Assembly (NCBI GenBank): GCA_002842575.1
Contig: PHDJ01000002.1
Location: forward strand, 1-64,000
DNA: 64,000 bases
From: Bacteroidetes bacterium HGW-Bacteroidetes-2
GTDB taxonomy: Bacteria > Bacteroidota > Bacteroidia > Flavobacteriales > Flavobacteriaceae
Direction: 5' to 3'
The position numbers and the translations under genes are program-made. Under the pieces are notes generated by a model. The model searched no databases, was not told where the DNA came from, and worked only from the letters and a program-made list of their open reading frames with translations. Below are positions 51,652-60,502 of this stretch, piece after piece (the first letter of the stretch is position 1; every line of letters begins with the position of its first letter).

Positions 51652-52244
51652 TTTCGGGGATTTTTAAGGTTTGCAAACCCAGGAGATTCCTGTATCATCT
51701 TGGTTAATTGCCCTATACAAAGCGATTTCTTTTTTCGGGCATAACCATAAGTCACGTTTAACGATTCAGCTACTTCTTCCATCGATTGTAATTGAAAACT
51801 TTTTGCTAACAATTCTTTACAAGCTTGACCTAATTTTTGAAACATACGCTCATATAAGGATTGCTTTTCTTCAAAATTTTCTGACTCTGAAACTAATTCT
51901 TCTAGGGGTTCATCCTTAGATACTATCTCTTCATTAATTGTTACCTCTTGCAGTGAAGATTTTTTTAACATATTGAGCCACTTTCGTTTACAAAGCAAGA
52001 AAAAATAGGCGTCAAAAGGACAAGTAAGCTTTAAATTTTTAACTTTTGCTTGATCATAAATTACAAGCAACACCTCCTGAATTACATCTTGAGCTTGTTC
52101 TCTATCGCCGCTGTTATTACATATATAATGTATGACTTTTGGCGAAAACTTGGTATATATAGCCTGTATCACAAACGAATTGTTTTGGGATAGCCCTTCA
52201 ACATATTTTTGGTCTTCATGAATTTTTTTGTTGCTCATGAACAT
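51648..52244 (-). CDS. ECF-type RNA polymerase sigma factor
   Basis: 198 residues. Region 2 is seen in QAQDVIQEVLLVIYDQAK, FDAYFFLLCKRKWLNMLKK. Region 4 is seen in CKELLAKSFQLQSMEEVAES, LNVTYGYARKKKSLCIGQL. The linker is acidic and unusually long. It is divergent from the lipoprotein genes. Two of those share an identical spaced promoter-like element that differs from the housekeeping TAnnTTTG type, so they are its likely targets. Confidence 0.85.
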   Translation of the reverse strand: MFMSNKKIHEDQKYVEGLSQNNSFVIQAIYTKFSPKVIHYICNNSGDREQAQDVIQEVLLVIYDQAKVKNLKLTCPFDAYFFLLCKRKWLNMLKKSSLQEVTINEEIVSKDEPLEELVSESENFEEKQSLYERMFQKLGQACKELLAKSFQLQSMEEVAESLNVTYGYARKKKSLCIGQLTKMIQESPGFANLKNPRK

Positions 52245-52281
52245 TATTATTTTGCACTAAAGTAAATAAACTTTCAGATAT

Positions 52282-52321
52282 GGGGTAACAAATTTTTGAT
52301 GTTTTGGATATAAGGGTGTAA
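52282..52321 (+). promoter_or_regulatory. Putative ECF promoter, copy 1
   Basis: GGGGTAACAA (52282-52291), 15 bp, then GATATAAGGGTGTAA (52307-52321). Same words and same spacing at 54561-54600. It lies 53 bp before the lipoprotein 1 start. Confidence 0.7.
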
Positions 52322-52374
52322 CAGAAATAAAATCTGTAAAAAATTAAATCAAATAATCCTTAAAATTAGAAATC

Positions 52375-53367
52375 ATGAAAAATTTAAATTTAGTATTTAC
52401 CTATTTACTTCTTGCAACAATCACTTTAATAGGATGTAGTAAAAACGATGACTCTGATGGAGACGGTATAGGCGACACTTTTCCTTCTGCACAATCGTAT
52501 GCCGACTTAAAAAAATTAGCAGATGAATTAGTAAACCTTAGCCGTGTTTTTAATGCGGAAGACGGAATAGTTTTTTCCTCACCAAAAGGTGTAAATTTCA
52601 CGCTTCCTCCAAACAGCCTGACCCTAAATGGATCTCCAGTAACTGGAGAAGTAGAACTTCAATACAAAGAAATTTTTGACCGTGGCTCTATGCTTTCCAC
52701 AAATAGAACTACTATGGGAAAACGTCCTGATGGCAAAAAATCTTTACTTATTTCAGGAGGCGAATTTTACGTAAACGTTACCCAAAACGGGCAACAATTA
52801 GAGTTAACTAATAATATCCTTATTATAATACCCACTGCACTAACTGGTGGAGGTGACCCAGACATGACCCTTTGGGAAGGCACAGTAGATAACAATGATA
52901 ATTTAACTTGGGATGAAATAGACCCTGCAGGCGATGGCGGACAAGTATTTTTAGAAGATAATCAAGGAACTGTAAGCTATTACGCTTATTTTAATGCCTT
53001 TGGTTGGACTAATGTAGATCGTTTCTATAACGACCCTAGACCAAAAACCACACTTTTAGTAGAAGTTCCTGAAGGTTATGATAACCAAAACAGCGCAGTA
53101 TATTTATCTTACGATGGCGAGGGAAATAATGCACTTGCCAACCTAGATACCTACAATGCAAGTACCGGAATGTTTTCTGAACACTATGGTCAAATTCCTA
53201 TCGGTTTAGAAATGCACGTTATTTTTGCAACTGAAGACAACGGACAATGGCGCTATGCCATACAAGGAGTAACTGTAGTGGCCAATGCTCAATACGCTTT
53301 TACTTTATCTGAAACCACTTTGGGCACTTTAGAACAAATGATTGCTGCCATAAATGCTTTGCCATAA
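52375..53367 (+). CDS. Paralogous lipoprotein 1
   Basis: 330 residues. Lipobox LIGCSKNDDSDGDG with an acidic surface-export stretch. The body has DGIVFSSPKGVNFTLPPNSL, TGEVELQYKEIFDRGSMLST and LLISGGEFYVNVTQNGQQLE, resembling a ZU5-like beta-sandwich, followed by a second beta domain ending in AINALP. The same order of blocks is found in the next two genes, so the trio arose by tandem duplication. Function unknown. A terminator follows at 53406. Confidence 0.75.
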   Translation: MKNLNLVFTYLLLATITLIGCSKNDDSDGDGIGDTFPSAQSYADLKKLADELVNLSRVFNAEDGIVFSSPKGVNFTLPPNSLTLNGSPVTGEVELQYKEIFDRGSMLSTNRTTMGKRPDGKKSLLISGGEFYVNVTQNGQQLELTNNILIIIPTALTGGGDPDMTLWEGTVDNNDNLTWDEIDPAGDGGQVFLEDNQGTVSYYAYFNAFGWTNVDRFYNDPRPKTTLLVEVPEGYDNQNSAVYLSYDGEGNNALANLDTYNASTGMFSEHYGQIPIGLEMHVIFATEDNGQWRYAIQGVTVVANAQYAFTLSETTLGTLEQMIAAINALP

Positions 53368-53405
53368 ATAATTCTATGAAAAATTTGTTTCGTTAGTTAG
53401 TGTTG

Positions 53406-53446
53406 AAAACCCCTTGCTTAATGTTTGGCAAAGGGGTTTTCTTTTT
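53406..53446 (+). terminator. Terminator after lipoprotein 1
   Basis: AAAACCCCTT / AAGGGGTTTT with a 15-nt loop and a trailing T run. It separates lipoprotein 1 from lipoprotein 2. Confidence 0.8.
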
Positions 53447-53466
53447 AATTTATAAGAAAAAAATTG

Positions 53467-53474
53467 TACATTTG
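53467..53474 (+). promoter_or_regulatory. -7 box (TACATTTG) for lipoprotein 2
   Basis: Fits TAnnTTTG, 34 bp before the ATG at 53508. This copy of the family thus lacks the ECF-type element of its neighbours. Confidence 0.5.
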
Positions 53475-53507
53475 AGTCTGTCTTTTTTCTTTAGAAGTTA
53501 CACTACT

Positions 53508-54479
53508 ATGAAATTTTCTATATCCATTTTTATCTTTCTACTTTCTTTATTCTCTTTTTCAAGCTGTAACAAGGAAACTTGCTGTGACACACCTATTGAA
53601 AATAATCCCTTTGTTGCTCCATCTGCACAAGATTTTAACAGCTTGCAAGATTCTGCATTATCCAACCTTATTCAAAGAGTAAATTTTATTGCAGATGAAG
53701 GCATAACTTTTACCTCAGGTAACGGAGCGCAGTTGCAAATTTTTCCAGGATGTTTAACCACAACCGATGGACAACTAATTTTAGATGAAGTAACCCTAGA
53801 GTTTATTGAACTTTATGAAAAAAGCAACATGCTTGCTCCTAACAAACCCACCATGGGAAGAATGCCTAATGGGGATAAAGCCTTATTAATAACCGGTGGC
53901 GCATTTTATATTAACATCACCCACAATGGAGAACGTGTGGTTCCTGCTTGTGGTTTTCAAATGCTGGTACCCGTAGCACTTACTGGCGCTGCCAACCCAA
54001 ACATGTCTTTATGGAGTGGTGTTATTGATGCTAGTGGCAATCTTACCTGGGAGCCCAACCCAAACGGCGAAGTATTTGTACAAAACAATGCTTATTTTGC
54101 TTTCTTTCAAAATTTTGGATGGACTAATATTGATAGATTTTTTGATGACCCTCGACCTAAAACCACCATACAAGTATTAGTTTCTGAAGGATATACCGCA
54201 GAAAATTCTGCTGTTTATATGGCTTTTTCAGGGGAAGATAATGGTCTTGCACATCTCGATACTTTTAACCAAAACACCAATATGTTTTCAGAACATTATG
54301 GTCAACTTCCTATTGGTTTAGAAGCGCATCTTATTTTTGTTACTGCTACTGCTACCTCTTGGCGTTATGCCATAAAAACAGTTATAATTTCTGAAAACCA
54401 AATTTTTACTATTGCACACAGTGAAACCCAAACAGCAACACTAACCGAAATTCAAGCACTTATTGCTGCGCTACCTTAA
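53508..54479 (+). CDS. Paralogous lipoprotein 2
   Basis: The frame opens at 53400, but that start lies before a terminator and a promoter box, so ATG 53508 (MKFSISIFIFLLSLFSFSSC) is the true start. Lipobox FSSCNKETCCD. Same block order as lipoprotein 1: EGITFTSGNGAQLQIFPGCL, LEFIELYEKSNMLAPNKPTM, LLITGGAFYINITHNGERV, FGWTNIDRFFDDPRPKTTIQ and SEHYGQLPIGLEAHLIF. Extra Cys residues (CCDT, GCLT, ACGF) may form disulfides that the first paralogue lacks. Confidence 0.78.
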   Translation: MKFSISIFIFLLSLFSFSSCNKETCCDTPIENNPFVAPSAQDFNSLQDSALSNLIQRVNFIADEGITFTSGNGAQLQIFPGCLTTTDGQLILDEVTLEFIELYEKSNMLAPNKPTMGRMPNGDKALLITGGAFYINITHNGERVVPACGFQMLVPVALTGAANPNMSLWSGVIDASGNLTWEPNPNGEVFVQNNAYFAFFQNFGWTNIDRFFDDPRPKTTIQVLVSEGYTAENSAVYMAFSGEDNGLAHLDTFNQNTNMFSEHYGQLPIGLEAHLIFVTATATSWRYAIKTVIISENQIFTIAHSETQTATLTEIQALIAALP

Positions 54480-54507
54480 AAAGATTTTTTAAATTATCAT
54501 TAAAATC

Positions 54508-54541
54508 AATGCCCTCCAAAACACGGTAGGGTATTTTTTTT
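54508..54541 (+). terminator. Terminator after lipoprotein 2
   Basis: AATGCCCT / AGGGTATT (one G-T wobble) followed by a T8 run. Confidence 0.6.
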
Positions 54542-54560
54542 GAAAAAATTTCTACACCTA

Positions 54561-54600
54561 GGGGTAACAATTTTAAACCCAAGTTGATATAAGGGTGTAA
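54561..54600 (+). promoter_or_regulatory. Putative ECF promoter, copy 2
   Basis: GGGGTAACAA (54561-54570), 15 bp, then GATATAAGGGTGTAA (54586-54600), identical in both words and spacing to copy 1 while the spacer differs. It lies 32 bp before the lipoprotein 3 start. Confidence 0.7.
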
Positions 54601-54632
54601 ACAAAAAATTAAAAACATTAAAACTAGAAATC

Positions 54633-55577
54633 ATGAAAAATTTAAATCAAACTATTACCATTTTAGCAGCTACCCTACTATTATTTGCAAGTTGTAGTAA
54701 AAATGATGATTTTAATAACCCCCTTGAAGGAATTTCTGTTACACCTCCTACAGCAGCCGCTTTTAAAGCACTACAAGAAAATGCTTTCAACAACTTAAAA
54801 CAAACCGCAACCTTTGATGCGGCTACAGGCATTGTTTTTACGTCTGAAAGAGGTGTAAAACTAACCATTGTTGGTGGCTGCCTTACTTTAAATGAAAATT
54901 CTGTTACTGGACTTGTTCATTTAGAATATGTTGAAATATTTGAAAAAGGAAACATGCTAACTACTAATGCAACAACTGTTGCTTTAGATGAAAATAACGA
55001 AAAACAAACATTAACCTCAGGCGGAGAATTTCATATAAAAGCATACCAAAATGGCAATGAACTTAGCTTAGGTTGTGGCGGGATGTTCCTTTCGGTACCC
55101 ACTTCCATAACAGGAGGTGCAAAACCAGAAATGGGACCATTTTCAGGAGTAATAGATGAAAACGACAACCTTATTTGGCTACCTCAAACCAGTGAGTTTT
55201 GGATAGTCAATCAAGACAACATGGAAGTTTACAATGCCTTTGTTGAAAACTTTGGATGGTTTAACTGTGATAAATTTATTTCATACCCAGATCCAAAAAC
55301 CAACATCCAAATTTCATTGCCTGAAGGATTTAATCTCAACAACGCAAAAATTTTAATTGCTAGAATTGGAGATGATAACAGCTTAGCATTTATGTATGGA
55401 CAATTTCCTATCGGGTTACAAGCACACATCATTTTCTTATCAGAGCATGAAGGTGATTTTAGATATGCCATAAAAACCATAACTGTGGTTGATGGTCAAC
55501 TAATTACCTTTACTATTGAAGAAACTAGTGTTGCTTCCTTAGAAGCAGTAACCCAAATCATAAATGCTTTACCTTAA
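54633..55577 (+). CDS. Paralogous lipoprotein 3
   Basis: 314 residues. Lipobox LFASCSKNDDFNNP. The shared blocks are TGIVFTSERGVKLTIVGGCL, HLEYVEIFEKGNMLTTN, TLTSGGEFHIKAYQNGNELS and FGWFNCDKFISYPDPKTNIQ. The AHLIF-type block near the end and the terminal INALP match paralogue 1. Slightly shorter because the LDTFN/LDTYN loop is missing. A terminator follows at 55596. Confidence 0.78.
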   Translation: MKNLNQTITILAATLLLFASCSKNDDFNNPLEGISVTPPTAAAFKALQENAFNNLKQTATFDAATGIVFTSERGVKLTIVGGCLTLNENSVTGLVHLEYVEIFEKGNMLTTNATTVALDENNEKQTLTSGGEFHIKAYQNGNELSLGCGGMFLSVPTSITGGAKPEMGPFSGVIDENDNLIWLPQTSEFWIVNQDNMEVYNAFVENFGWFNCDKFISYPDPKTNIQISLPEGFNLNNAKILIARIGDDNSLAFMYGQFPIGLQAHIIFLSEHEGDFRYAIKTITVVDGQLITFTIEETSVASLEAVTQIINALP

Positions 55578-55595
55578 AACTAAAAATCTATCTTT

Positions 55596-55630
55596 AAAAG
55601 TGACGATACCTCATAGTTTCGTCACTTTTT
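55596..55630 (+). terminator. Terminator after lipoprotein 3
   Basis: AAAAGTGACGA / TCGTCACTTTT with a 12-nt loop and trailing Ts. It shows that the 55663 gene has its own promoter, and that the in-frame ATG at 55564 is not its start. Confidence 0.8.
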
Positions 55631-55662
55631 GTATATTTAATAATTCTAACCAAACCAATACT

Positions 55663-57636
55663 ATGAAAATCCATTTCATATTTGTTTTATTAGGTGTTTT
55701 CTATATGCCTATTTTTGCGCAACAATCCATTTCAAACGACACCTTAACTCGCACCGCTACTTTTAGCTATGATGTGATAGGAAATAGAATAGACTTTACA
55801 CCTGAAATGCCACCACTCATTCAAGTTTCTGGTGCACCAAAAGCGTTTTATTCAAATTATTGGGAGTTTGGTGACGGAAATTTTAGCAAAGAAAAAAATC
55901 CACAGCATTTTTATAAAAAAGAAGGCGAATATGAAGTAAATCTTTGGGCTACAAACCACTACGACAATGGCAAAACTCCCACCACGCGACCTCAAAAAAT
56001 AAAAGTAAATACCGTCACAGAGCCCTATAAAGAAACCGCATCCTTAAACGACGATTTTAGCCTTCAACGTAATAGAGAGCCAATGCCCGAACAAGAAATG
56101 GTAGTTATTTTAACCTACAAAAACAATAAAGATTTTGTAACTAAAGGAAAACTCTACCTCTTTTATAATGAACAACAATACAAAGCCAATAATTTTGAAC
56201 TTACAGACACGCGCACTTACCATGGCGAAAAACAAATTCAAGAAAACATGTTTGTCTATGCCAATGCGATAGGCGACAAAGAAACTCTCTTGGCCTCAGC
56301 AAAAAATGAAGTGCTTTACCTAACCAAAAAATGGCAAGACACCACCGAAAAAATCAACCTACCACTTACCTTAGAAGAATCTAAAGCCTATTACAAAGAT
56401 TGGAGTTTATTAGAATTTGATCATCTTGCCCCTAACGAGGAGCGCAATATCTTTTTCACCATGCGCACCACCCCCGAAATGCTCAAAGATACTAGTGCTA
56501 TTATTACCGTAAGAAGTATTTATGTGCCCGACGGAAATTTTGACAACCACAAGGTAAAAGAAATGGAAATGGAAATCGTAACCTCACACGATCCAAACAA
56601 AATGTCTTCAAATGCTACCTTATTAAATTACCGCTTGGTTCGTTTTAAAAAATTCAACTTTAAAACAAAATTTCAAAACAACGGCGAGGGTCCAGCTACA
56701 ACCATTAGGTTAGAAACCGAAATACCCGAAATGTTTGACAAAAGCACCATTCAAATTGTAGACCTTTATCCACAATGCCCCATTTGCCCTAAAAATAAAG
56801 AAGTAACTTTCAGCTGTATAGACACCAGTTTCACAGCCACCAAAGCCATTTTCACCTTCAAAAACATTTACCTGCCTGGAAGTGAACAAAAAAACGTCAA
56901 AGAGTACGACTCCACAAAAGGATTTGTAAAATACACCATTAAACTGGCCAAAGATTTTCACAAGAAAAAAACCAAAAGTAAAACCGAAATTTATTTCGAT
57001 AAAAACGAACCAATAATTACTAATTATGCCACTACACGCTTTATGCCAGGAATTTCTTTAGGTGCAAAAGCAGGTTATATAATTACCCCAGATTTAGATA
57101 ACCACCAAGAATATTTTGTAGGAGCTACCATTTCTCCATACAAATCCTATCGTGGTTACCTACAGGCAGAGATAATGATTTCCAGAAGCACTTTCGACAA
57201 TTTTTCCTCCTTTACACAAGAAACTATTCAGCCCGCAACAGGCTTTATAGAATCATTTGCTATTGAAAATCTAGAGCAACATTTAAATTTTTCTCTTTAC
57301 TTGGTGCCCATTTCCTATCGATATAACTTAAACAACTTTTTAGCTTTAGGAGCAGGAGTGCAGCTTAAAATAGATTTAAGTAGTGAATATTGCGTAAAAA
57401 ACACCGGCGAGTACTCACTTCTTATTCCTTCTGAAGGTATTGTTTTTAGAGATGAAACAAAGGATTTTACCAACTTAGAGAACTTTAAAGACAGTTTCAA
57501 TAATTTTGAAACAGGACTTTTTGCCGGCTTCAATGTCGGTTTTGCTAGAATCGGTCCAAGTGCAGGAGTGCGTTATGTCTATAATTTTAATGCACCACAC
57601 GAGCAAATTCAACTCTATGGTATATGGAAATTTTAA
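55663..57636 (+). CDS. Exported PKD-domain protein with C-terminal beta-barrel
   Basis: 657 residues from ATG 55663 (signal peptide MKIHFIFVLLGVFYMPIFAQ). A PKD domain (~55-120) carries YWEFGDGNFSKEKNPQHFY. A middle beta-rich region contains SHDPNKMSS and a Cys-rich CPICPKN loop, resembling the DUF11/DUF7619 modules of surface proteins. The last ~190 residues have alternating strands ending QLYGIWKF and look like an outer-membrane barrel. It may anchor or display a surface complex with the neighbouring lipoproteins. Confidence 0.72.
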   Translation: MKIHFIFVLLGVFYMPIFAQQSISNDTLTRTATFSYDVIGNRIDFTPEMPPLIQVSGAPKAFYSNYWEFGDGNFSKEKNPQHFYKKEGEYEVNLWATNHYDNGKTPTTRPQKIKVNTVTEPYKETASLNDDFSLQRNREPMPEQEMVVILTYKNNKDFVTKGKLYLFYNEQQYKANNFELTDTRTYHGEKQIQENMFVYANAIGDKETLLASAKNEVLYLTKKWQDTTEKINLPLTLEESKAYYKDWSLLEFDHLAPNEERNIFFTMRTTPEMLKDTSAIITVRSIYVPDGNFDNHKVKEMEMEIVTSHDPNKMSSNATLLNYRLVRFKKFNFKTKFQNNGEGPATTIRLETEIPEMFDKSTIQIVDLYPQCPICPKNKEVTFSCIDTSFTATKAIFTFKNIYLPGSEQKNVKEYDSTKGFVKYTIKLAKDFHKKKTKSKTEIYFDKNEPIITNYATTRFMPGISLGAKAGYIITPDLDNHQEYFVGATISPYKSYRGYLQAEIMISRSTFDNFSSFTQETIQPATGFIESFAIENLEQHLNFSLYLVPISYRYNLNNFLALGAGVQLKIDLSSEYCVKNTGEYSLLIPSEGIVFRDETKDFTNLENFKDSFNNFETGLFAGFNVGFARIGPSAGVRYVYNFNAPHEQIQLYGIWKF

Positions 57637-57640
57637 TAAA

Positions 57641-57730
57641 GGCGTTCCCACCAAAAAAGGTGGGCGGGCTATCCGCTTCAATCTTCCTGATTAAAAAATC
57701 AGTAAGGATTTCCGCTGCTATCCCTAACGC
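57641..57730 (-). repeat. Composite intergenic repeat, copy 2
   Basis: On the minus strand it starts GCGTTAGGGAT and ends AGCCCGCC then AACGCC, as copy 1 does. Inner hairpins here are CTGATT/AATCAG and CCCACC/GGTGGG. It is oriented against the two flanking plus-strand genes. Confidence 0.6.
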
Positions 57731-57760
57731 ATTCATAACAATAAAGCATTAATTCTTATT

Positions 57761-60349
57761 ATGATGCAAAAATGGATTCTTCTTTTTTTCTTTTTATTTC
57801 ACACTTTTGTGCAGGCGCAATCTTTAGAAGAAACTATCTACAAGCATTTAGACCAATTTATAGAAAAACCAACTCCCGAAACGCTTCTTCGTATTGAAGC
57901 AAATGAAACCACTTTTAACCTACAAGTAAAAACCCACGAAGAAGAGCTAGCTTTAATTATTTTACAATGCAATATGGGATATTACCAGCGCCAATTTGGA
58001 AACAATACAAAAGCCATCCGCAGCTATGAAAAAGCCTGGCAGCGCTTTTCTAATTCAAAATTAAACAATTATGACATTATCGAATTTTGCCTAAAACCAC
58101 TTGGAAATCTATATACCACTACTGGCGATTTTACGAATGCAGAAAACACCATAAAAAAATACATTGCTCTTTCTGAGTCACAAAATAATATTTCGCAAAA
58201 AATAGCCGGACTTACAAATCTTTCCATCGTGTATCACAACACTGGAAACCACCAAACAGCAATTACCCTTTTACGACAAGGACTACAAACTCCTAACCTA
58301 AGCACCCAACAAAAAACAGCACTTGAAAACAATCTTGCCACCAACCTGTTTGCCTTAAAACGTTTTGAAGAAGCGCAACAAACTCTAGATAGGGCATTTA
58401 TAAAAAACCCTTCTTTTAGCACCTACAAAAACGCAGCACAACTAGCCTTACAACAAAATGATTTTTCAAAAGCACATCATTTATTAGATCTTGCTAAAAC
58501 AGAACTTTTAATGCTTCCTTTTACAGCAAGAGATATCGCAAAATTATATGTTGAAAATGCGCAGATTTTTGCCCTAGAAAAAGAAAATATACAAGCTGAA
58601 AATCAACTAAATAAAGCACTGCAATTTTTAATTCCAAATAGCATTTCAAAACAGTTACCAGAAAAAGAGTTTCTCTATCCAGAAAACACCTTTTTAGACA
58701 TATTTGATGGACTAGCATCACTTCAAAATGACCCAGAGCAAGCACTAAAATACTATGACTTGAGTTTTCATGTTTCTGAAATGCTACACGAACAACTCAC
58801 CGCTCAAGAAGCTAAAATTATACACCAAAAAAATCAAAGAATACGAAGCGAAAAATGTATAGAATTGCTAGTAGAAGAATATCAAAAAACAAAAAACAAA
58901 AGCTACTTAAACAGCGCTTTTGCCTATGCTGAAAAAAGCAAAGCATCTGTACTCACTGAAATAATTTCTCATAAATCCTTATTAGAAATCTACCCGAAAG
59001 ATTCTTTATTACTAAAACAAAATCAGCTTTCACAATGGCAAGAAGCAAACATCAATAGGTTAGTGCGAGCACAATTAACCAATGCTGAAGCAAAAAGTAT
59101 TCAAATTATCATGGATACATTAAACCAGTTAAATTTGCAATTAAAAGAATTAAAATTGCAGGTGGAGTCTAAATATCCTAAACAAAATACAGCCAGTATT
59201 TCTATAAAAAATCTGCAGGAAAAGCTAACCCAAGATAATACGATACTTTTAGAATATTTTTATGGCAAAAATGCCATATATCTTTTTGTTATCACCCCAA
59301 CATCTGTAGAAGTAAATACAATACTTCTGGATGAACTATTTAAAAAAACCATTGCTTTGTTCCTTCAAAGTTTTGAAAATGCATCTATAATAAATAATAA
59401 TGTTTCCGCTTTTACCGAAAATTCTTTTTTGCTTTTCCAAAAACTTCATTTACAAACACTGCTTAATCATAAAAATGTAATTATTATTCCTGATGGTTTA
59501 CTCCATTTTGTGGCTTTTGATGCACTGCTCACAAAAGTCACAAAAACGATTAGTTTTGCCGAAATGCCTTTTTTGGTTCGCACACATCAAATAACTTACA
59601 ACACCACCGCATATTTATATTTACAGACAAAAAACATCAAAACTGCAAACAAAGTTTTAGGAATTTTTCCTGTTTTTGAAAACACAACCCAACCCCTTCA
59701 ATACTCTTTAAACGAATCGGAAAGCATACAAAAATTACTACCTACCACCCTTATAATGCGAGAAAAAGCTACCAAAGAAAATTTTATTAAAAACGCAAAA
59801 AACTATTCCATCTTGCATCTTTCTACCCACGCCAATAGTGGCAATTTTGTGATTCCGGCATCGCTAGAGTTTTATAAAGATGCTATGTTATTACAAGAAT
59901 TGTATTCCCTTGATTTTCATCCAAAATTAGTGGTGCTAAGTGCCTGCGAAACTGGCGTTGGAAAAATTCAAAATGGTGAAGGTGCTATGAGCCTTGCCAG
60001 AGGTTTTCAGCATGCAGGAGCGCAAAACCTATTATTTAGTTTATGGAAAGTAAACGATTTAGCAACCGCAGAATTGATGACTTCTTTTTACGAAAACTAC
60101 AGCAAGACCAACGATGCCTCTGCGGCAAATCACCAATCTAAACTAGAGTATCTGAACGATAAAAATATCGGTAATGCAAAAAAATCTCCTTACTATTGGA
60201 GTGCATTTGTGTATTACGGCGCCTTGGAAGATAAAAAGGAAAGCCCAATGTGGTATTGGTTTTTAGGCATTGCCTTGCTAATTTTTACGCTTTATATTTA
60301 TAAGGGGAAATTGAAAAAAAAGAAAAAATTTAAAAACATGAATTCCTAA
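57761..60349 (+). CDS. Exported, membrane-anchored TPR-CHAT protease
   Basis: 862 residues: signal peptide (to about QAQS), TPR-like helical repeats (~60-350), a coiled linker, then a CHAT (caspase-like, clan CD) domain from ~500 to 815. The catalytic pair is intact: His690 in LHLSTHANSG and Cys729 in VVLSACETGVG, followed by MSLARGFQHAGAQNLLFSLW. One C-terminal membrane helix (~830-850) ends in a basic tail. With the signal peptide, the protease would face the periplasm. It is last in a cluster of surface proteins next to an ECF sigma factor. Confidence 0.85.
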   Translation: MMQKWILLFFFLFHTFVQAQSLEETIYKHLDQFIEKPTPETLLRIEANETTFNLQVKTHEEELALIILQCNMGYYQRQFGNNTKAIRSYEKAWQRFSNSKLNNYDIIEFCLKPLGNLYTTTGDFTNAENTIKKYIALSESQNNISQKIAGLTNLSIVYHNTGNHQTAITLLRQGLQTPNLSTQQKTALENNLATNLFALKRFEEAQQTLDRAFIKNPSFSTYKNAAQLALQQNDFSKAHHLLDLAKTELLMLPFTARDIAKLYVENAQIFALEKENIQAENQLNKALQFLIPNSISKQLPEKEFLYPENTFLDIFDGLASLQNDPEQALKYYDLSFHVSEMLHEQLTAQEAKIIHQKNQRIRSEKCIELLVEEYQKTKNKSYLNSAFAYAEKSKASVLTEIISHKSLLEIYPKDSLLLKQNQLSQWQEANINRLVRAQLTNAEAKSIQIIMDTLNQLNLQLKELKLQVESKYPKQNTASISIKNLQEKLTQDNTILLEYFYGKNAIYLFVITPTSVEVNTILLDELFKKTIALFLQSFENASIINNNVSAFTENSFLLFQKLHLQTLLNHKNVIIIPDGLLHFVAFDALLTKVTKTISFAEMPFLVRTHQITYNTTAYLYLQTKNIKTANKVLGIFPVFENTTQPLQYSLNESESIQKLLPTTLIMREKATKENFIKNAKNYSILHLSTHANSGNFVIPASLEFYKDAMLLQELYSLDFHPKLVVLSACETGVGKIQNGEGAMSLARGFQHAGAQNLLFSLWKVNDLATAELMTSFYENYSKTNDASAANHQSKLEYLNDKNIGNAKKSPYYWSAFVYYGALEDKKESPMWYWFLGIALLIFTLYIYKGKLKKKKKFKNMNS

Positions 60350-60502
60350 ACTGGTTTAATTAAAAAAAAATAAAGAAAATAAGGTTTTATATGCGGTAAA
60401 AGAAATTCGTATTGTTTCTATAATTATTTTGAAAAATAAATATAGAATAAATAAATGATTTGACAGTTGCCAAAATAAAAAACTACGAAGTTAAAAAACA
60501 GT

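Noticed and set aside
53400-53507. Longer N-terminus for lipoprotein 2
   Set aside because: It would cross a strong terminator and a promoter box and would bury the signal peptide.
55564-55662. Longer N-terminus for the PKD/barrel protein
   Set aside because: It overlaps the previous gene and a terminator; the signal peptide starts at 55663.
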